5,963 nt of DNA from Actinomycetota bacterium (lineage in GTDB: Bacteria; Actinomycetota; Humimicrobiia; Humimicrobiales; Humimicrobiaceae), in assembly GCA_003486795.1 (NCBI GenBank), contig DNFX01000166.1:1-5963 (forward strand). The letters run 5' to 3'. The notes beneath the pieces are model-generated. The model saw nothing but the letters and a program-made list of their open reading frames with translations, made no database searches and was not told where the DNA came from. Both the position numbers and the translations under genes were made by a program. Positions 1-5,963 of the stretch are shown in pieces. Positions within the stretch are counted from its first letter, which is position 1, and each line of letters opens with the position of its first letter.

Positions 1-1021
1 ACATCAGATTCATATTCTGCACCGCCTGCCCTGAAGCTCCTTTCAGTATATTGTCAATGGTACAGAATAATTTTATAACTGATGTCCTGTAATCAATTAA
101 AAAACCAATATGCGCCGAATTGGTTCCTGCAACATTGCTTATTCTCGGAATATCATCTCCCAGAAATTTTATAAAAACTTTATTACTATAAAAATCAGTA
201 AAGGCTGTTTTTATTTTATTCTCTGCTTCTTTTAATTCTCTGATATTTACATTGCTGAGATATATCGATGTAAATATTCCCCTGCTGACTGGCAGGAGAT
301 GAGGTGTAAAACTTATTTTGGTTTCCAAACCTGATATTTTATTCAATTCCTGTTCGATTTCGGGAATATGTCTGTGTTTTAATGGAGAATATGCATAAAA
401 ATTATCTGATATATTTAAAAAAAGATATTCATCCTTCAGTTTTCTTCCGGCTCCACTTACACCTGATTTCGAATCAATTGTTATTGAATCAAATTTTAAA
501 CCTTTCATTTTCAGCAATGGGGCAAGAGCTAGAATTGCTGAAGTTGGATAACAGCCGGGATTTGCTATGTAGTCAGCAGATTCAATTGCCTGCTTATTTA
601 ATTCCGGCAATCCATATACAAACCTGGGCAGCATATCCTGTAGAATGTGCTTTTCTTTATACCATTCTTCATAAATATCGGAATTATTTAATCTGAAATC
701 TGAACCAAGATCAATGATTTTTCCATTGTAATTATTTTCAACCAGGTATTTTACATATTCCATTGACTTGCCGGGTGGAAGGCATAGAAAAATCAAATCA
801 GATTCTTTTATATCTGAAGCGGAAAAATAATTTTTAAAATATATATCTTTGCTCCTGTCAAGATTTAAAGTATTTTTAAAAACATCGCTTATTTTCCTGC
901 CATCAAAAGTTCTTGATAATGCTGTTAGTATTCTTGAATATTTATGCCTGTCAAGTATTTTTATCAGTTCTATTCCAGTAATTCCGGAAGCCCCTGCAAT
1001 CGAGATTTTTATTTCTTTCAT
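1..1021 (-). CDS. argC: N-acetyl-gamma-glutamyl-phosphate reductase (ArgC), 3' end cut by window edge
   Basis: This is the NADPH-dependent reductase that converts N-acetylglutamyl-5-phosphate to N-acetylglutamate semialdehyde, the third step of cytoplasmic ornithine/arginine synthesis. I translated the minus strand from the ATG at 1021 and the frame stays open for 340 codons to the left edge. The N-terminus has the dinucleotide-binding loop GASGITG (residues 10-16). The catalytic cysteine lies in NPGCYPT (Cys157). SKSGVSGAGR (184-193), HRHIPE (216-221) and FTPHLLPVSRG (about 238-248) are ArgC signatures. The visible end, GASGQAVQNMNLM, is the family's usual C-terminal helix, so probably only 5-10 residues are missing. 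A weak Shine-Dalgarno, CCAGG at 1029-1033, sits 7 nt before the ATG. An sigma70-type promoter with overlapping palindromic boxes lies just upstream. Other arg genes (argJ, argB) would be expected past the left edge, but that cannot be seen. Confidence 0.96.
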   Translation of the reverse strand, partial: MKEIKISIAGASGITGIELIKILDRHKYSRILTALSRTFDGRKISDVFKNTLNLDRSKDIYFKNYFSASDIKESDLIFLCLPPGKSMEYVKYLVENNYNGKIIDLGSDFRLNNSDIYEEWYKEKHILQDMLPRFVYGLPELNKQAIESADYIANPGCYPTSAILALAPLLKMKGLKFDSITIDSKSGVSGAGRKLKDEYLFLNISDNFYAYSPLKHRHIPEIEQELNKISGLETKISFTPHLLPVSRGIFTSIYLSNVNIRELKEAENKIKTAFTDFYSNKVFIKFLGDDIPRISNVAGTNSAHIGFLIDYRTSVIKLFCTIDNILKGASGQAVQNMNLM

Positions 1022-1050
1022 TTTTCAACCTGGTTTTTAATTAATAAATC

Positions 1051-1089
1051 AATTGCATATTATACATATATATTGAATATTATGCAATT
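1051..1089. promoter_or_regulatory. Candidate ArgR-type operator: two 13-bp boxes overlapping the argC promoter
   Basis: Two related 13-mers, TGCATATTATACA (1054-1066) and TGAATATTATGCA (1074-1086), agree at 11 of 13 positions. Each is nearly palindromic in itself (TGnAT-3-ATnCA), and their centres are 20 bp apart. Together they form a larger inverted repeat, 1051-1066 against 1074-1089, with 14 of 16 positions complementary around a 7-bp TATATAT centre. The first box contains the argC -10 element and the second overlaps the -35. Known ARG boxes have TGAAT/ATTCA-like half-sites and occur in pairs about 21 bp centre to centre, so the layout fits arginine repression. The half-site spacer here is 3 bp rather than the usual 4, so the regulator's identity is inferred. 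Confidence 0.5.
1059..1087 (-). promoter_or_regulatory. sigma70-type promoter of argC
   Basis: On the minus strand a perfect -10 hexamer TATAAT (1064-1059) lies exactly 17 bp downstream of the -35-like hexamer TTGCAT (1087-1082), which keeps the TTG of the consensus TTGACA. Transcription would start near 1052 and give a leader of about 30 nt before the argC ATG at 1021. The region is very AT-rich, so other TATAAT-like strings occur (one at 1092-1087 on the same strand). This pair has the best spacing and position. Confidence 0.6.
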
Positions 1090-1118
1090 ATAATAAAAAA
1101 TTAATTTTTTTTCTTATA

Positions 1119-1127
1119 TGCTTTAAA
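1119..1127 (+). promoter_or_regulatory. Possible extended -10 promoter for the plus-strand cassette
   Basis: TGCTTTAAA on the plus strand resembles an extended -10 element (TGn followed by a hexamer matching TATAAT at 4 of 6). It would start transcription near 1134, about 40 nt before the small membrane protein gene at 1174. No convincing -35 is present. In DNA this AT-rich such a match can arise by chance, so this is only the best candidate seen. Confidence 0.22.
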
Positions 1128-1173
1128 ATAGTAGTTGTTTTTACAGATATTTAAAAAACTGGAAAATTAAAAA

Positions 1174-1356
1174 ATGATATTGTTAATACTTGCAATAATT
1201 TTTTTTGTACTGGCAATACTTGCTGGAATTTTCGGGCTCAGGGGATTTGCCTCAGCAAGCTGTCTTTTATCAAGAATATTGTTTTTTCTTCTTGTAGCAG
1301 GTTTTATTATTACAATAATCCTTTACATATTTAATTTATTCTTCAAATTCATGTAA
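1174..1356 (+). CDS. Small two-helix membrane protein, DUF1328/UPF0391-like
   Basis: This 60-residue, strongly hydrophobic protein has two predicted membrane segments (about 2-21 and 33-53) joined by a short polar loop, GLRGFASAS (21-29). The pattern of a first helix rich in Ile, Leu and Ala, a Gly/Ala/Ser-rich turn and a second helix matches the DUF1328/UPF0391 family, whose E. coli member is YtjA; the length (about 50-60 residues) fits too. The family's biochemical function is not established, so none is assigned. GGAAAA (1161-1166) is a weak ribosome-binding site 7 nt before the ATG. The gene ends 17 bp before pcm on the same strand, so the two are probably co-transcribed. The family match rests on pattern recognition and could be wrong for so short and hydrophobic a protein; that it is a real gene is supported by its position and clean membrane topology. 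Confidence 0.72.
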   Translation: MILLILAIIFFVLAILAGIFGLRGFASASCLLSRILFFLLVAGFIITIILYIFNLFFKFM

Positions 1357-1373
1357 TAAGGTTCGATGGTAAA

Positions 1374-2048
1374 ATGTTTTCAAGTGAAGAAAATAAACTT
1401 AGAATCCTAAGAGAAAGAATGGTGGAAACGCAGATTATCGCCAGGGGTATCAAAGATACAAAAGTTATTAAGGCTTTAAAAAAAGTGCCCAGGCATTTGT
1501 TTGTGGGGTCTGAATCCAGTGACGAGACTGCCTATGAAGATTATCCCATTTCAATAGGTTTTTCCCAGACAATATCGCAACCTTATATTGTTGCTCTTAT
1601 GACAGAACTTTTGGAAATACAGGATAATGACAGAATACTTGAAATAGGTACAGGCTCAGGTTACCAGACAGCTATTCTGGCTGAAATAGCAAAGGAAGTC
1701 TTTACAGTTGAATTTATATATAAACTTTCGGTTAAATCAGAATCACTCCTTAAAAGAATGGGGTACACCAATATATATTTTAAAGCCGGTGACGGATATG
1801 AGGGATGGCCTGAATTTTCACCTTTTAATAAAATAATAGTTACTGCTGCACCTGATCATATTCCTGAAAAATTAAAGGAACAGCTTGCAGACAACGGAAA
1901 AATGGTATTACCTGTCGGATCAAATGTCTTTAATCAATGCCTTGTCAGACTTAATAAGTCAAAAAACAAAAGCATCAGTGAAGAAATATGCACGGTATCT
2001 TTTGTACCAATGGTAAAAAATAAATTTCAGGTAAAAAATGAAAATTAA
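1374..2048 (+). CDS. pcm: Protein-L-isoaspartate O-methyltransferase
   Basis: This cytoplasmic enzyme uses S-adenosylmethionine to methylate L-isoaspartyl residues, which form when Asn deamidates or Asp isomerises, and so starts their repair to normal aspartate. The 224-residue length is typical. After an N-terminal helical part containing KALKKVPRHLFV (33-44), the family block QTISQPYIVALMTELL (65-80) carries the substrate-site Thr/Ser. The AdoMet-binding motif I is ILEIGTGSGYQ (88-98), with an acidic residue after the next strand in TVE (111-113). GDGYEGWPE (139-147) and the post-motif TAAPDHIP (157-164) follow, then the late strands MVLPVG (177-182) and SFVPM (209-213). Possible ribosome-binding sites are AAGG at 1358-1361 or GATGG at 1365-1369; neither is strong. 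The last 11 bases overlap the start of the downstream amidase gene, which suggests translational coupling. Confidence 0.96.
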   Translation: MFSSEENKLRILRERMVETQIIARGIKDTKVIKALKKVPRHLFVGSESSDETAYEDYPISIGFSQTISQPYIVALMTELLEIQDNDRILEIGTGSGYQTAILAEIAKEVFTVEFIYKLSVKSESLLKRMGYTNIYFKAGDGYEGWPEFSPFNKIIVTAAPDHIPEKLKEQLADNGKMVLPVGSNVFNQCLVRLNKSKNKSISEEICTVSFVPMVKNKFQVKNEN

Positions 2049-2880
2049 TAAAGAAATCAGAATTGCAATATGCCAGCTGATGGTAACATCTGACAAATTT
2101 ATCAATATCGAAAAGGCAGAAAAAGCTTTGCATAAAGCTTCCCTTCAGGGCTGCGATATAGCTGTACTTCCCGAAATGTTTAACTGCCCATATGAAAATG
2201 ATTTTTTTTATGAATTTGCTGAAGAATATCCGGGCGAAACAACAGATATGCTTGCAAATACTGCAAAAAGAGAAGGTATCTACATAATAGGTGGTTCATT
2301 GCCTGAAAAAAATAATGAAAAATATTATAATGCCTGCTTTTCATTTAACAGAGAGGGTGCTCTTCTGGGTGTGCACAGAAAAATACATCTGTTTGATATC
2401 AATATCAGTGGAAAAATAAAGTTTACTGAAAGCCTTATATTTTCACCAGGTAATGAAATAACAGTATTTGATACAGAATTCTGCAAAACCGGTGTGGCAA
2501 TCTGTTATGATATGCGCTTCCCCGAACTGATAGGAAACATGTCTCTGCTTGGCGCAAAAATAATATTCGTTCCGGCAGCTTTCAATATGATAACCGGACC
2601 GGCACACTGGCATACTATTAATAGATCCAGGGCTCTTGATAATCAGGTTTATTTTATAAGCGCATCACCTGCAAGAAATACAGACAGCACCTATCATGCT
2701 TACGGTCATTCTATGATAACCGATCCATGGGGACAGATAGTTGCAGAAGCAGATGAAAAAGAATCTGTCATTTCTGCCACGATTTCACTGGATTACCTAA
2801 AAAAAATAAGGGAAGAATTACCATTATTAAAGCACAGGAGACCGGAGATGTATAATTCAGTAAATTTCAGGAACAAATAG
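2038..2880 (+). CDS. Omega-amidase of the NIT2 type (nitrilase superfamily)
   Basis: A 280-residue carbon-nitrogen hydrolase with the complete Glu-Lys-Cys triad: Glu46 in VLPEMFNCPY, Lys115 in HRKIHLFDI and Cys156 in ICYDMRFPE. The second conserved Glu is Glu131 in KIKFTES. These lie exactly three residues after the human NIT2 positions Glu43, Lys112 and Cys153. The blocks KIHLFDI...GKI.F.ES, FN..TGPAHWH, RALDNQVYF..ASPAR and YGHS...DPWGQ read like NIT2 rather than NIT1, which lacks the LFDI...GKI stretch. NIT2 enzymes hydrolyse alpha-ketoglutaramate and alpha-ketosuccinamate, the products of glutamine and asparagine transamination, to the 2-oxo acid and ammonia. The start ATG lies inside the end of pcm (11-bp overlap), with AGG at 2029-2031 six bases upstream. 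The gene converges on pheT, leaving 33 bp. Substrate is inferred from motif similarity; another amide remains possible. Confidence 0.88.
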   Translation: MKINKEIRIAICQLMVTSDKFINIEKAEKALHKASLQGCDIAVLPEMFNCPYENDFFYEFAEEYPGETTDMLANTAKREGIYIIGGSLPEKNNEKYYNACFSFNREGALLGVHRKIHLFDINISGKIKFTESLIFSPGNEITVFDTEFCKTGVAICYDMRFPELIGNMSLLGAKIIFVPAAFNMITGPAHWHTINRSRALDNQVYFISASPARNTDSTYHAYGHSMITDPWGQIVAEADEKESVISATISLDYLKKIREELPLLKHRRPEMYNSVNFRNK

Positions 2881-2913
2881 CTAAAAAATTTTATTATCAA
2901 CGAAACTTTTGTT

Positions 2914-5334
2914 TTACTGATCCCTTAATCTGGCATTAAATTTTTTCAGGAGTCTTTCCGATATTTTTTTTATCAGGGATTCAATATCTTTTTCATCAAG
3001 TGTTTTATCCGCAGAAACGAATTCCAGGGAGAATGCAAGACTTTTTTTATTATTTTCCAGCTGTTTCCCTCTGTACAGATCAAAGAGTCTTATATTCTGC
3101 AGATTTTTTCCTGCAGAAAGGATAATTTCATTTTCCAAATCACGACATTTTGTTTCTTCATCTACAATAAACGCAAGATCTATATTGACAGGAGGAAAAG
3201 CAGATATCTCTCTGAATTTTTTTCTCTGACTGATATTTTTAATAAAAACATCAAGATCAATTTCAGCAATATAAATATCCTGTTTAAGATCAAGAGTGTT
3301 AATGATTTTCGGATGAAGTTTCCCTATTATCCCTATTTTTTTATTTTTTAACAATATGTTTCCACTTATAACAGGATGTAAAAAGCCATACTCGCATTCT
3401 TTCACAGAAAAATCATTTTTGTCATAAAATATTTCTGATAATGACTCGAATATTCCTTTTATATCAAAATAATCGAAATATTTTTCCGGCATGTCCCAGC
3501 TTTTTAAAGATGATCTTCCTGAAAGCAGGATACCTAATGTATTTTTTTCTGCATTTTCGGTTTTTTCATCTTTTTTTTCAGAATGGAATACTTTGGATAT
3601 TTCAAATATGGCTATATCATTATTTTTCTTGAAAATATTGTCTCTTGCGTTCCTGACAAGCGACTGAATCAAAGAAGTTCTTAATATTTCAAAATCTTCG
3701 TTCAGTGGATTTATTATCTTAACATAATCTTTATAATCATCCTCGTTTTCGAGATGAAACATATAAAGATCTTTTCTGCTTATAAAAGAATAATTGATGA
3801 CTTCATTAAGCCCCATCCTGAAAAGGATGTCTCTTATTTCCCTTAATACCTTTTGTTCAGCAGTATATCCGCCCTGCCTGGATATTGTTCTTGGTATCTG
3901 AACCGGGATATTGCTGAAACCATATATTCTTGCTACTTCTTCAATAAGATCTACTTCCCTTTCAATGTCTTCAAACCTAAAAGATGGTACATCAACTTTT
4001 ATGGTTTCCTTATCCTTTATTATATTTTTAAATCCCAGAGGATTAAGTATTTCAGTAATTTTTTCAGTTTTTATATCTGTTCCAAGAAAATTATTTAATC
4101 TTTTTATCCTTAAATCTATACTTCTGTTTCTCTCTTTGCCTGAATAGTTATCATAAAAGGCATTGTCATTTTTTATTCTGCAGATCTGGCAAAAAAGTTC
4201 ATCAAATCTGCCTATTGCATTAATTGTATTTTCCGGATCAAGTTTCTTCTCAAATCTGTTTGATGCCTCACTTCTGAAACCCATTCTTTTTGAAGTTTTC
4301 ATTATGGAAACACCATTAAAATTGGCAGACTCAAGCAGTATTTCTTTTGTATCATCACTTATTTCGGTGTCTTTGCCGCCCATAATACCCGCAAGAGCGA
4401 CAGGTCCCTTTTCATCGGCAATAATTATATCTTTCTCATCAAGAAGTTTTTCTGAACCATCAATTAGAACCAGTTTTTCGCCTGGTTCTGCGTTTCTGAT
4501 TATGATTTTTTTTGAATATAATTTTTTTAAATCAAATGCATGAAGAGGCTGCCCGTATTCCAGCATAACATAATTCGTAAGATCAACCATAAGGTTTATT
4601 GACCTTATGTCACACTGTATTAATCTGTTCTTCATCCAGAGAGGTGTCTCAGGATAATTGTCAGCCTTAAATATCTTGGCAGAATATCTCGGACATAAAT
4701 CATAATCCTTTATATCAATAACAAGTTCTTTATCCTTATTTATACAATATCGGGATTCATAATCAATTTTTTTAAGACTGAGCCCTGTCAGGGCAGAAAC
4801 TTCCCTTGCAATACCTGTAACACTAAGACAGTCAGGCCTGTTCGGAGTTATTTCAAATTCAAAAACCCAGTCATCAAGACCTGCCTGACCGGCAAAATCC
4901 TTTCCTGGTATAAAATCATCATTAAGTATCATTATACCGTCGGATTCATCAGAAAGACCAAGTTCTTTTTCGGAACACATCATACCTTCTGAAAAAACAT
5001 CTCTTATTTTGCTTTTTTTAATTACAAAATCCTGTATTCTTGCACCTTCAAGTGCAACAACTACAATATCTTTATCTTTAAAATTTTTGGCACCACAAAC
5101 TATATTCAGTACATTCTGTCCGATGTCCACTTTACACAATGAAAGTTTGTCAGCATTCGGATGTTTCTCAAAACTCAGTATTTTTCCAATTACAATATTC
5201 TTAAAATTATCCCCCAGATAAGTTACTTTCTTTACTTCAGTACCTGACATAGTAAGCTTTTCAGCTATATCTGCAGGTGTAATGCTTTCAAGATTTTCTA
5301 TATATTCTTTAAGCCAGTTATAAGTGATTTTCAA
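2914..5334 (-). CDS. pheT: Phenylalanyl-tRNA synthetase beta subunit
   Basis: The beta subunit of the (alpha-beta)2 synthetase binds and positions tRNA-Phe and edits Tyr-tRNA-Phe. At 806 residues it is a full-length bacterial PheT (about 795 in E. coli). In order: N-terminal part MKITYNWLKEYI; tRNA-binding OB domain (about 40-150) with HPNADKL (58-64) and GMMCSEKELGL (117-127); EITPNRPDCLSVTGIAREVSA (starts 161); B3/B4 editing domain (about 210-370) with GQPLHAFD (His265), ALAGIMGG (313-320) and SEASNRFEK; B5 domain (about 405-475) with SFRFEDIEREVDLIEEVARIYG, whose acidic residues bind magnesium in this family; the catalytic-like fold (about 490-690); and the C-terminal anticodon-binding FDX-ACB domain (about 710-806) ending NARLRDQ. 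The start codon is TTG at 5334-5332. It is supported by the family's MKxxYNWLKEY start and by GAGGGAG at 5351-5345, 10 nt upstream. The gene follows pheS by 21 bp, so the two are one operon. Confidence 0.98.
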   Translation of the reverse strand: MKITYNWLKEYIENLESITPADIAEKLTMSGTEVKKVTYLGDNFKNIVIGKILSFEKHPNADKLSLCKVDIGQNVLNIVCGAKNFKDKDIVVVALEGARIQDFVIKKSKIRDVFSEGMMCSEKELGLSDESDGIMILNDDFIPGKDFAGQAGLDDWVFEFEITPNRPDCLSVTGIAREVSALTGLSLKKIDYESRYCINKDKELVIDIKDYDLCPRYSAKIFKADNYPETPLWMKNRLIQCDIRSINLMVDLTNYVMLEYGQPLHAFDLKKLYSKKIIIRNAEPGEKLVLIDGSEKLLDEKDIIIADEKGPVALAGIMGGKDTEISDDTKEILLESANFNGVSIMKTSKRMGFRSEASNRFEKKLDPENTINAIGRFDELFCQICRIKNDNAFYDNYSGKERNRSIDLRIKRLNNFLGTDIKTEKITEILNPLGFKNIIKDKETIKVDVPSFRFEDIEREVDLIEEVARIYGFSNIPVQIPRTISRQGGYTAEQKVLREIRDILFRMGLNEVINYSFISRKDLYMFHLENEDDYKDYVKIINPLNEDFEILRTSLIQSLVRNARDNIFKKNNDIAIFEISKVFHSEKKDEKTENAEKNTLGILLSGRSSLKSWDMPEKYFDYFDIKGIFESLSEIFYDKNDFSVKECEYGFLHPVISGNILLKNKKIGIIGKLHPKIINTLDLKQDIYIAEIDLDVFIKNISQRKKFREISAFPPVNIDLAFIVDEETKCRDLENEIILSAGKNLQNIRLFDLYRGKQLENNKKSLAFSLEFVSADKTLDEKDIESLIKKISERLLKKFNARLRDQ

Positions 5335-5344
5335 TTTGTTAAAA

Positions 5345-5351
5345 CTCCCTC
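5345..5351 (-). promoter_or_regulatory. Strong ribosome-binding site deciding the TTG start of pheT
   Basis: GAGGGAG on the minus strand lies 10 nt before the TTG at 5334. It is by far the best Shine-Dalgarno sequence in the window, where the other genes have weak ones. No ATG or GTG in frame lies between the upstream in-frame stop and this TTG. A strong site may compensate for the weak start codon and keep PheT output matched to PheS. Confidence 0.75.
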
Positions 5352-5355
5352 TGAT

Positions 5356-5963
5356 TTAAAACTGTTTTAAAAATCTCAAATCATTTTCAAAAAACATTCT
5401 TAAATCATTTATTCCATATTTAAGCATGGCTATTCTTTCTATGCCAACGCCAAATGCAAAGCCGTTAACTTCATCGGCATCATAACCAACAAATTTATAA
5501 AGATTAGGATCTACCATTCCGGCGCCCAGTATTTCCAGCCATCCGCTATAGCTGCATATCCTGCATCCGGAACCTTTACAAATATTACATGAAACATCAA
5601 CTTCAGCACTTGGTTCCGTAAAAGGAAAATAATGGGGGCGAAAACGAATTTCCCTGTCCCTGCCGAATATAGCATGGACAAAAGTCTCAAGCGTCCATTT
5701 GAAATTACCGAAATTTATATCTTTATCTACTGCAAGACCTTCTATCTGGGTAAACATAGGGGTATGGGTTACATCATAATCTTTCCTATAGGTTTTCCCC
5801 GGAGCAATAACATAGACCGGTGGTTTATGCTGTTCCATATATCTTATCTGCACAGGTGACGTGTGAGTTCTCAGCAGAATATTTTCAGAAATAAAGAAAG
5901 TATCATGAAGCGACCTTGCTGGGTGATCAGGCGGATGATTCAGTGCTTCAAAATTATAATAAT
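5356..5963 (-). CDS. pheS: Phenylalanyl-tRNA synthetase alpha subunit, 5' part outside the window
   Basis: This is the C-terminal catalytic domain of the alpha subunit, which activates phenylalanine with ATP and transfers it to tRNA-Phe. The frame is open from the right edge; 201 residues are visible, beginning [16 protein letters not shown], and about 130-150 N-terminal residues (coiled-coil arm and motif 1) lie outside. Visible family blocks are [12 protein letters not shown], the motif 2 region [45 protein letters not shown] and the motif 3 region [17 protein letters not shown], ending [12 protein letters not shown]. The alanine in GFAFG is the usual residue lining the Phe pocket (Ala294 in E. 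coli). A Cys-X2-Cys-X4-Cys-X2-Cys cluster at 5589-5554 could bind a metal, as in other bacterial PheS proteins carrying it. A GTG at 5853 is internal and not the start, because conserved PheS sequence continues upstream of it. pheT follows 21 bp downstream. Confidence 0.97.
   Translation of the reverse strand, partial: YYNFEALNHPPDHPARSLHDTFFISENILLRTHTSPVQIRYMEQHKPPVYVIAPGKTYRKDYDVTHTPMFTQIEGLAVDKDINFGNFKWTLETFVHAIFGRDREIRFRPHYFPFTEPSAEVDVSCNICKGSGCRICSYSGWLEILGAGMVDPNLYKFVGYDADEVNGFAFGVGIERIAMLKYGINDLRMFFENDLRFLKQF

Noticed and set aside
382..696. Plus-strand open frame of 104 codons
   Set aside because: It lies wholly opposite argC, whose minus-strand frame is continuous and carries all family motifs including the catalytic cysteine; this is a shadow frame.
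1051..1089. Reading the inverted repeat as a terminator or RNA hairpin
   Set aside because: It is almost entirely A/T, sits over the argC promoter and lies upstream of the predicted transcription start at about 1052, so it would not be transcribed with argC. An operator fits better.
1022..1173. T-box, riboswitch or small RNA in the divergent region
   Set aside because: The argC leader is only about 30 nt, and no T-box motif or GC-containing stem is present on either strand.
4163..4543. Plus-strand open frame of 126 codons, with similar smaller frames at 3441-3632, 3853-4147 and 5009-5221
   Set aside because: All are antisense to conserved PheT domains. Their hydrophobic, Phe/Ser/Ile-rich translations are what AT-rich antisense frames give.
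5356..5853. pheS starting at the GTG at 5853
   Set aside because: Conserved PheS sequence ([12 protein letters not shown] and LLRTHTSP) continues in frame upstream to the window edge, so the gene is cut by the edge and the GTG is an internal valine.
1..5963. Mobile element, phage, toxin-antitoxin or defence genes, CRISPR array, tRNA or rRNA
   Set aside because: No transposase or integrase motifs, no regularly spaced repeats and no tRNA-like cloverleaf were seen. Nearly all bases belong to recognised housekeeping genes.

Overview
The window is AT-rich (roughly one third G+C by eye) bacterial chromosomal DNA. It carries six housekeeping-type genes and no sign of a mobile element, CRISPR array or RNA gene. 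On the minus strand, read from right to left, are the 3' part of pheS (phenylalanyl-tRNA synthetase alpha), complete pheT (beta subunit) and, after a gap, nearly complete argC (N-acetyl-gamma-glutamyl-phosphate reductase). The gap holds three plus-strand genes: a 60-residue membrane protein resembling DUF1328/UPF0391, pcm (protein-L-isoaspartate O-methyltransferase) and a NIT2-type omega-amidase of the nitrilase superfamily.

Layout: argC runs off the left edge at base 1, only a few residues short of the family's usual end. A 152-bp divergent intergenic region (1022-1173) separates argC from the plus-strand cassette. It contains a good sigma70-type promoter for argC, overlapped by two 13-bp near-palindromes 20 bp apart, a layout that suggests an ArgR-type operator. 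The plus-strand genes are tightly packed: 17 bp between the first two, and an 11-bp overlap between pcm and the amidase. The amidase converges on pheT across 33 bp. pheS and pheT are 21 bp apart, and pheT starts with TTG behind a strong Shine-Dalgarno sequence.

Organism: the minus-strand order pheS-pheT-(insert)-argC matches the pheST-argCJBD arrangement known from actinobacteria such as Mycobacterium and Streptomyces. The base composition is far too AT-rich for those genera. A low-GC, deep-branching or uncultivated actinobacterial lineage would fit, but this is inference from gene order only; Firmicutes or another low-GC phylum cannot be excluded.

Function: PheS and PheT form the (alpha-beta)2 phenylalanyl-tRNA synthetase. 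ArgC catalyses the third step of ornithine/arginine synthesis. The pcm-amidase pair may be a small damage-repair unit: Pcm repairs isoaspartyl protein damage, and omega-amidase clears the omega-amide keto acids left when glutamine or asparagine is transaminated. I found no clearly undescribed system; the argC operator and the inverted cassette at the pheT/argC junction deserve the closest second look.
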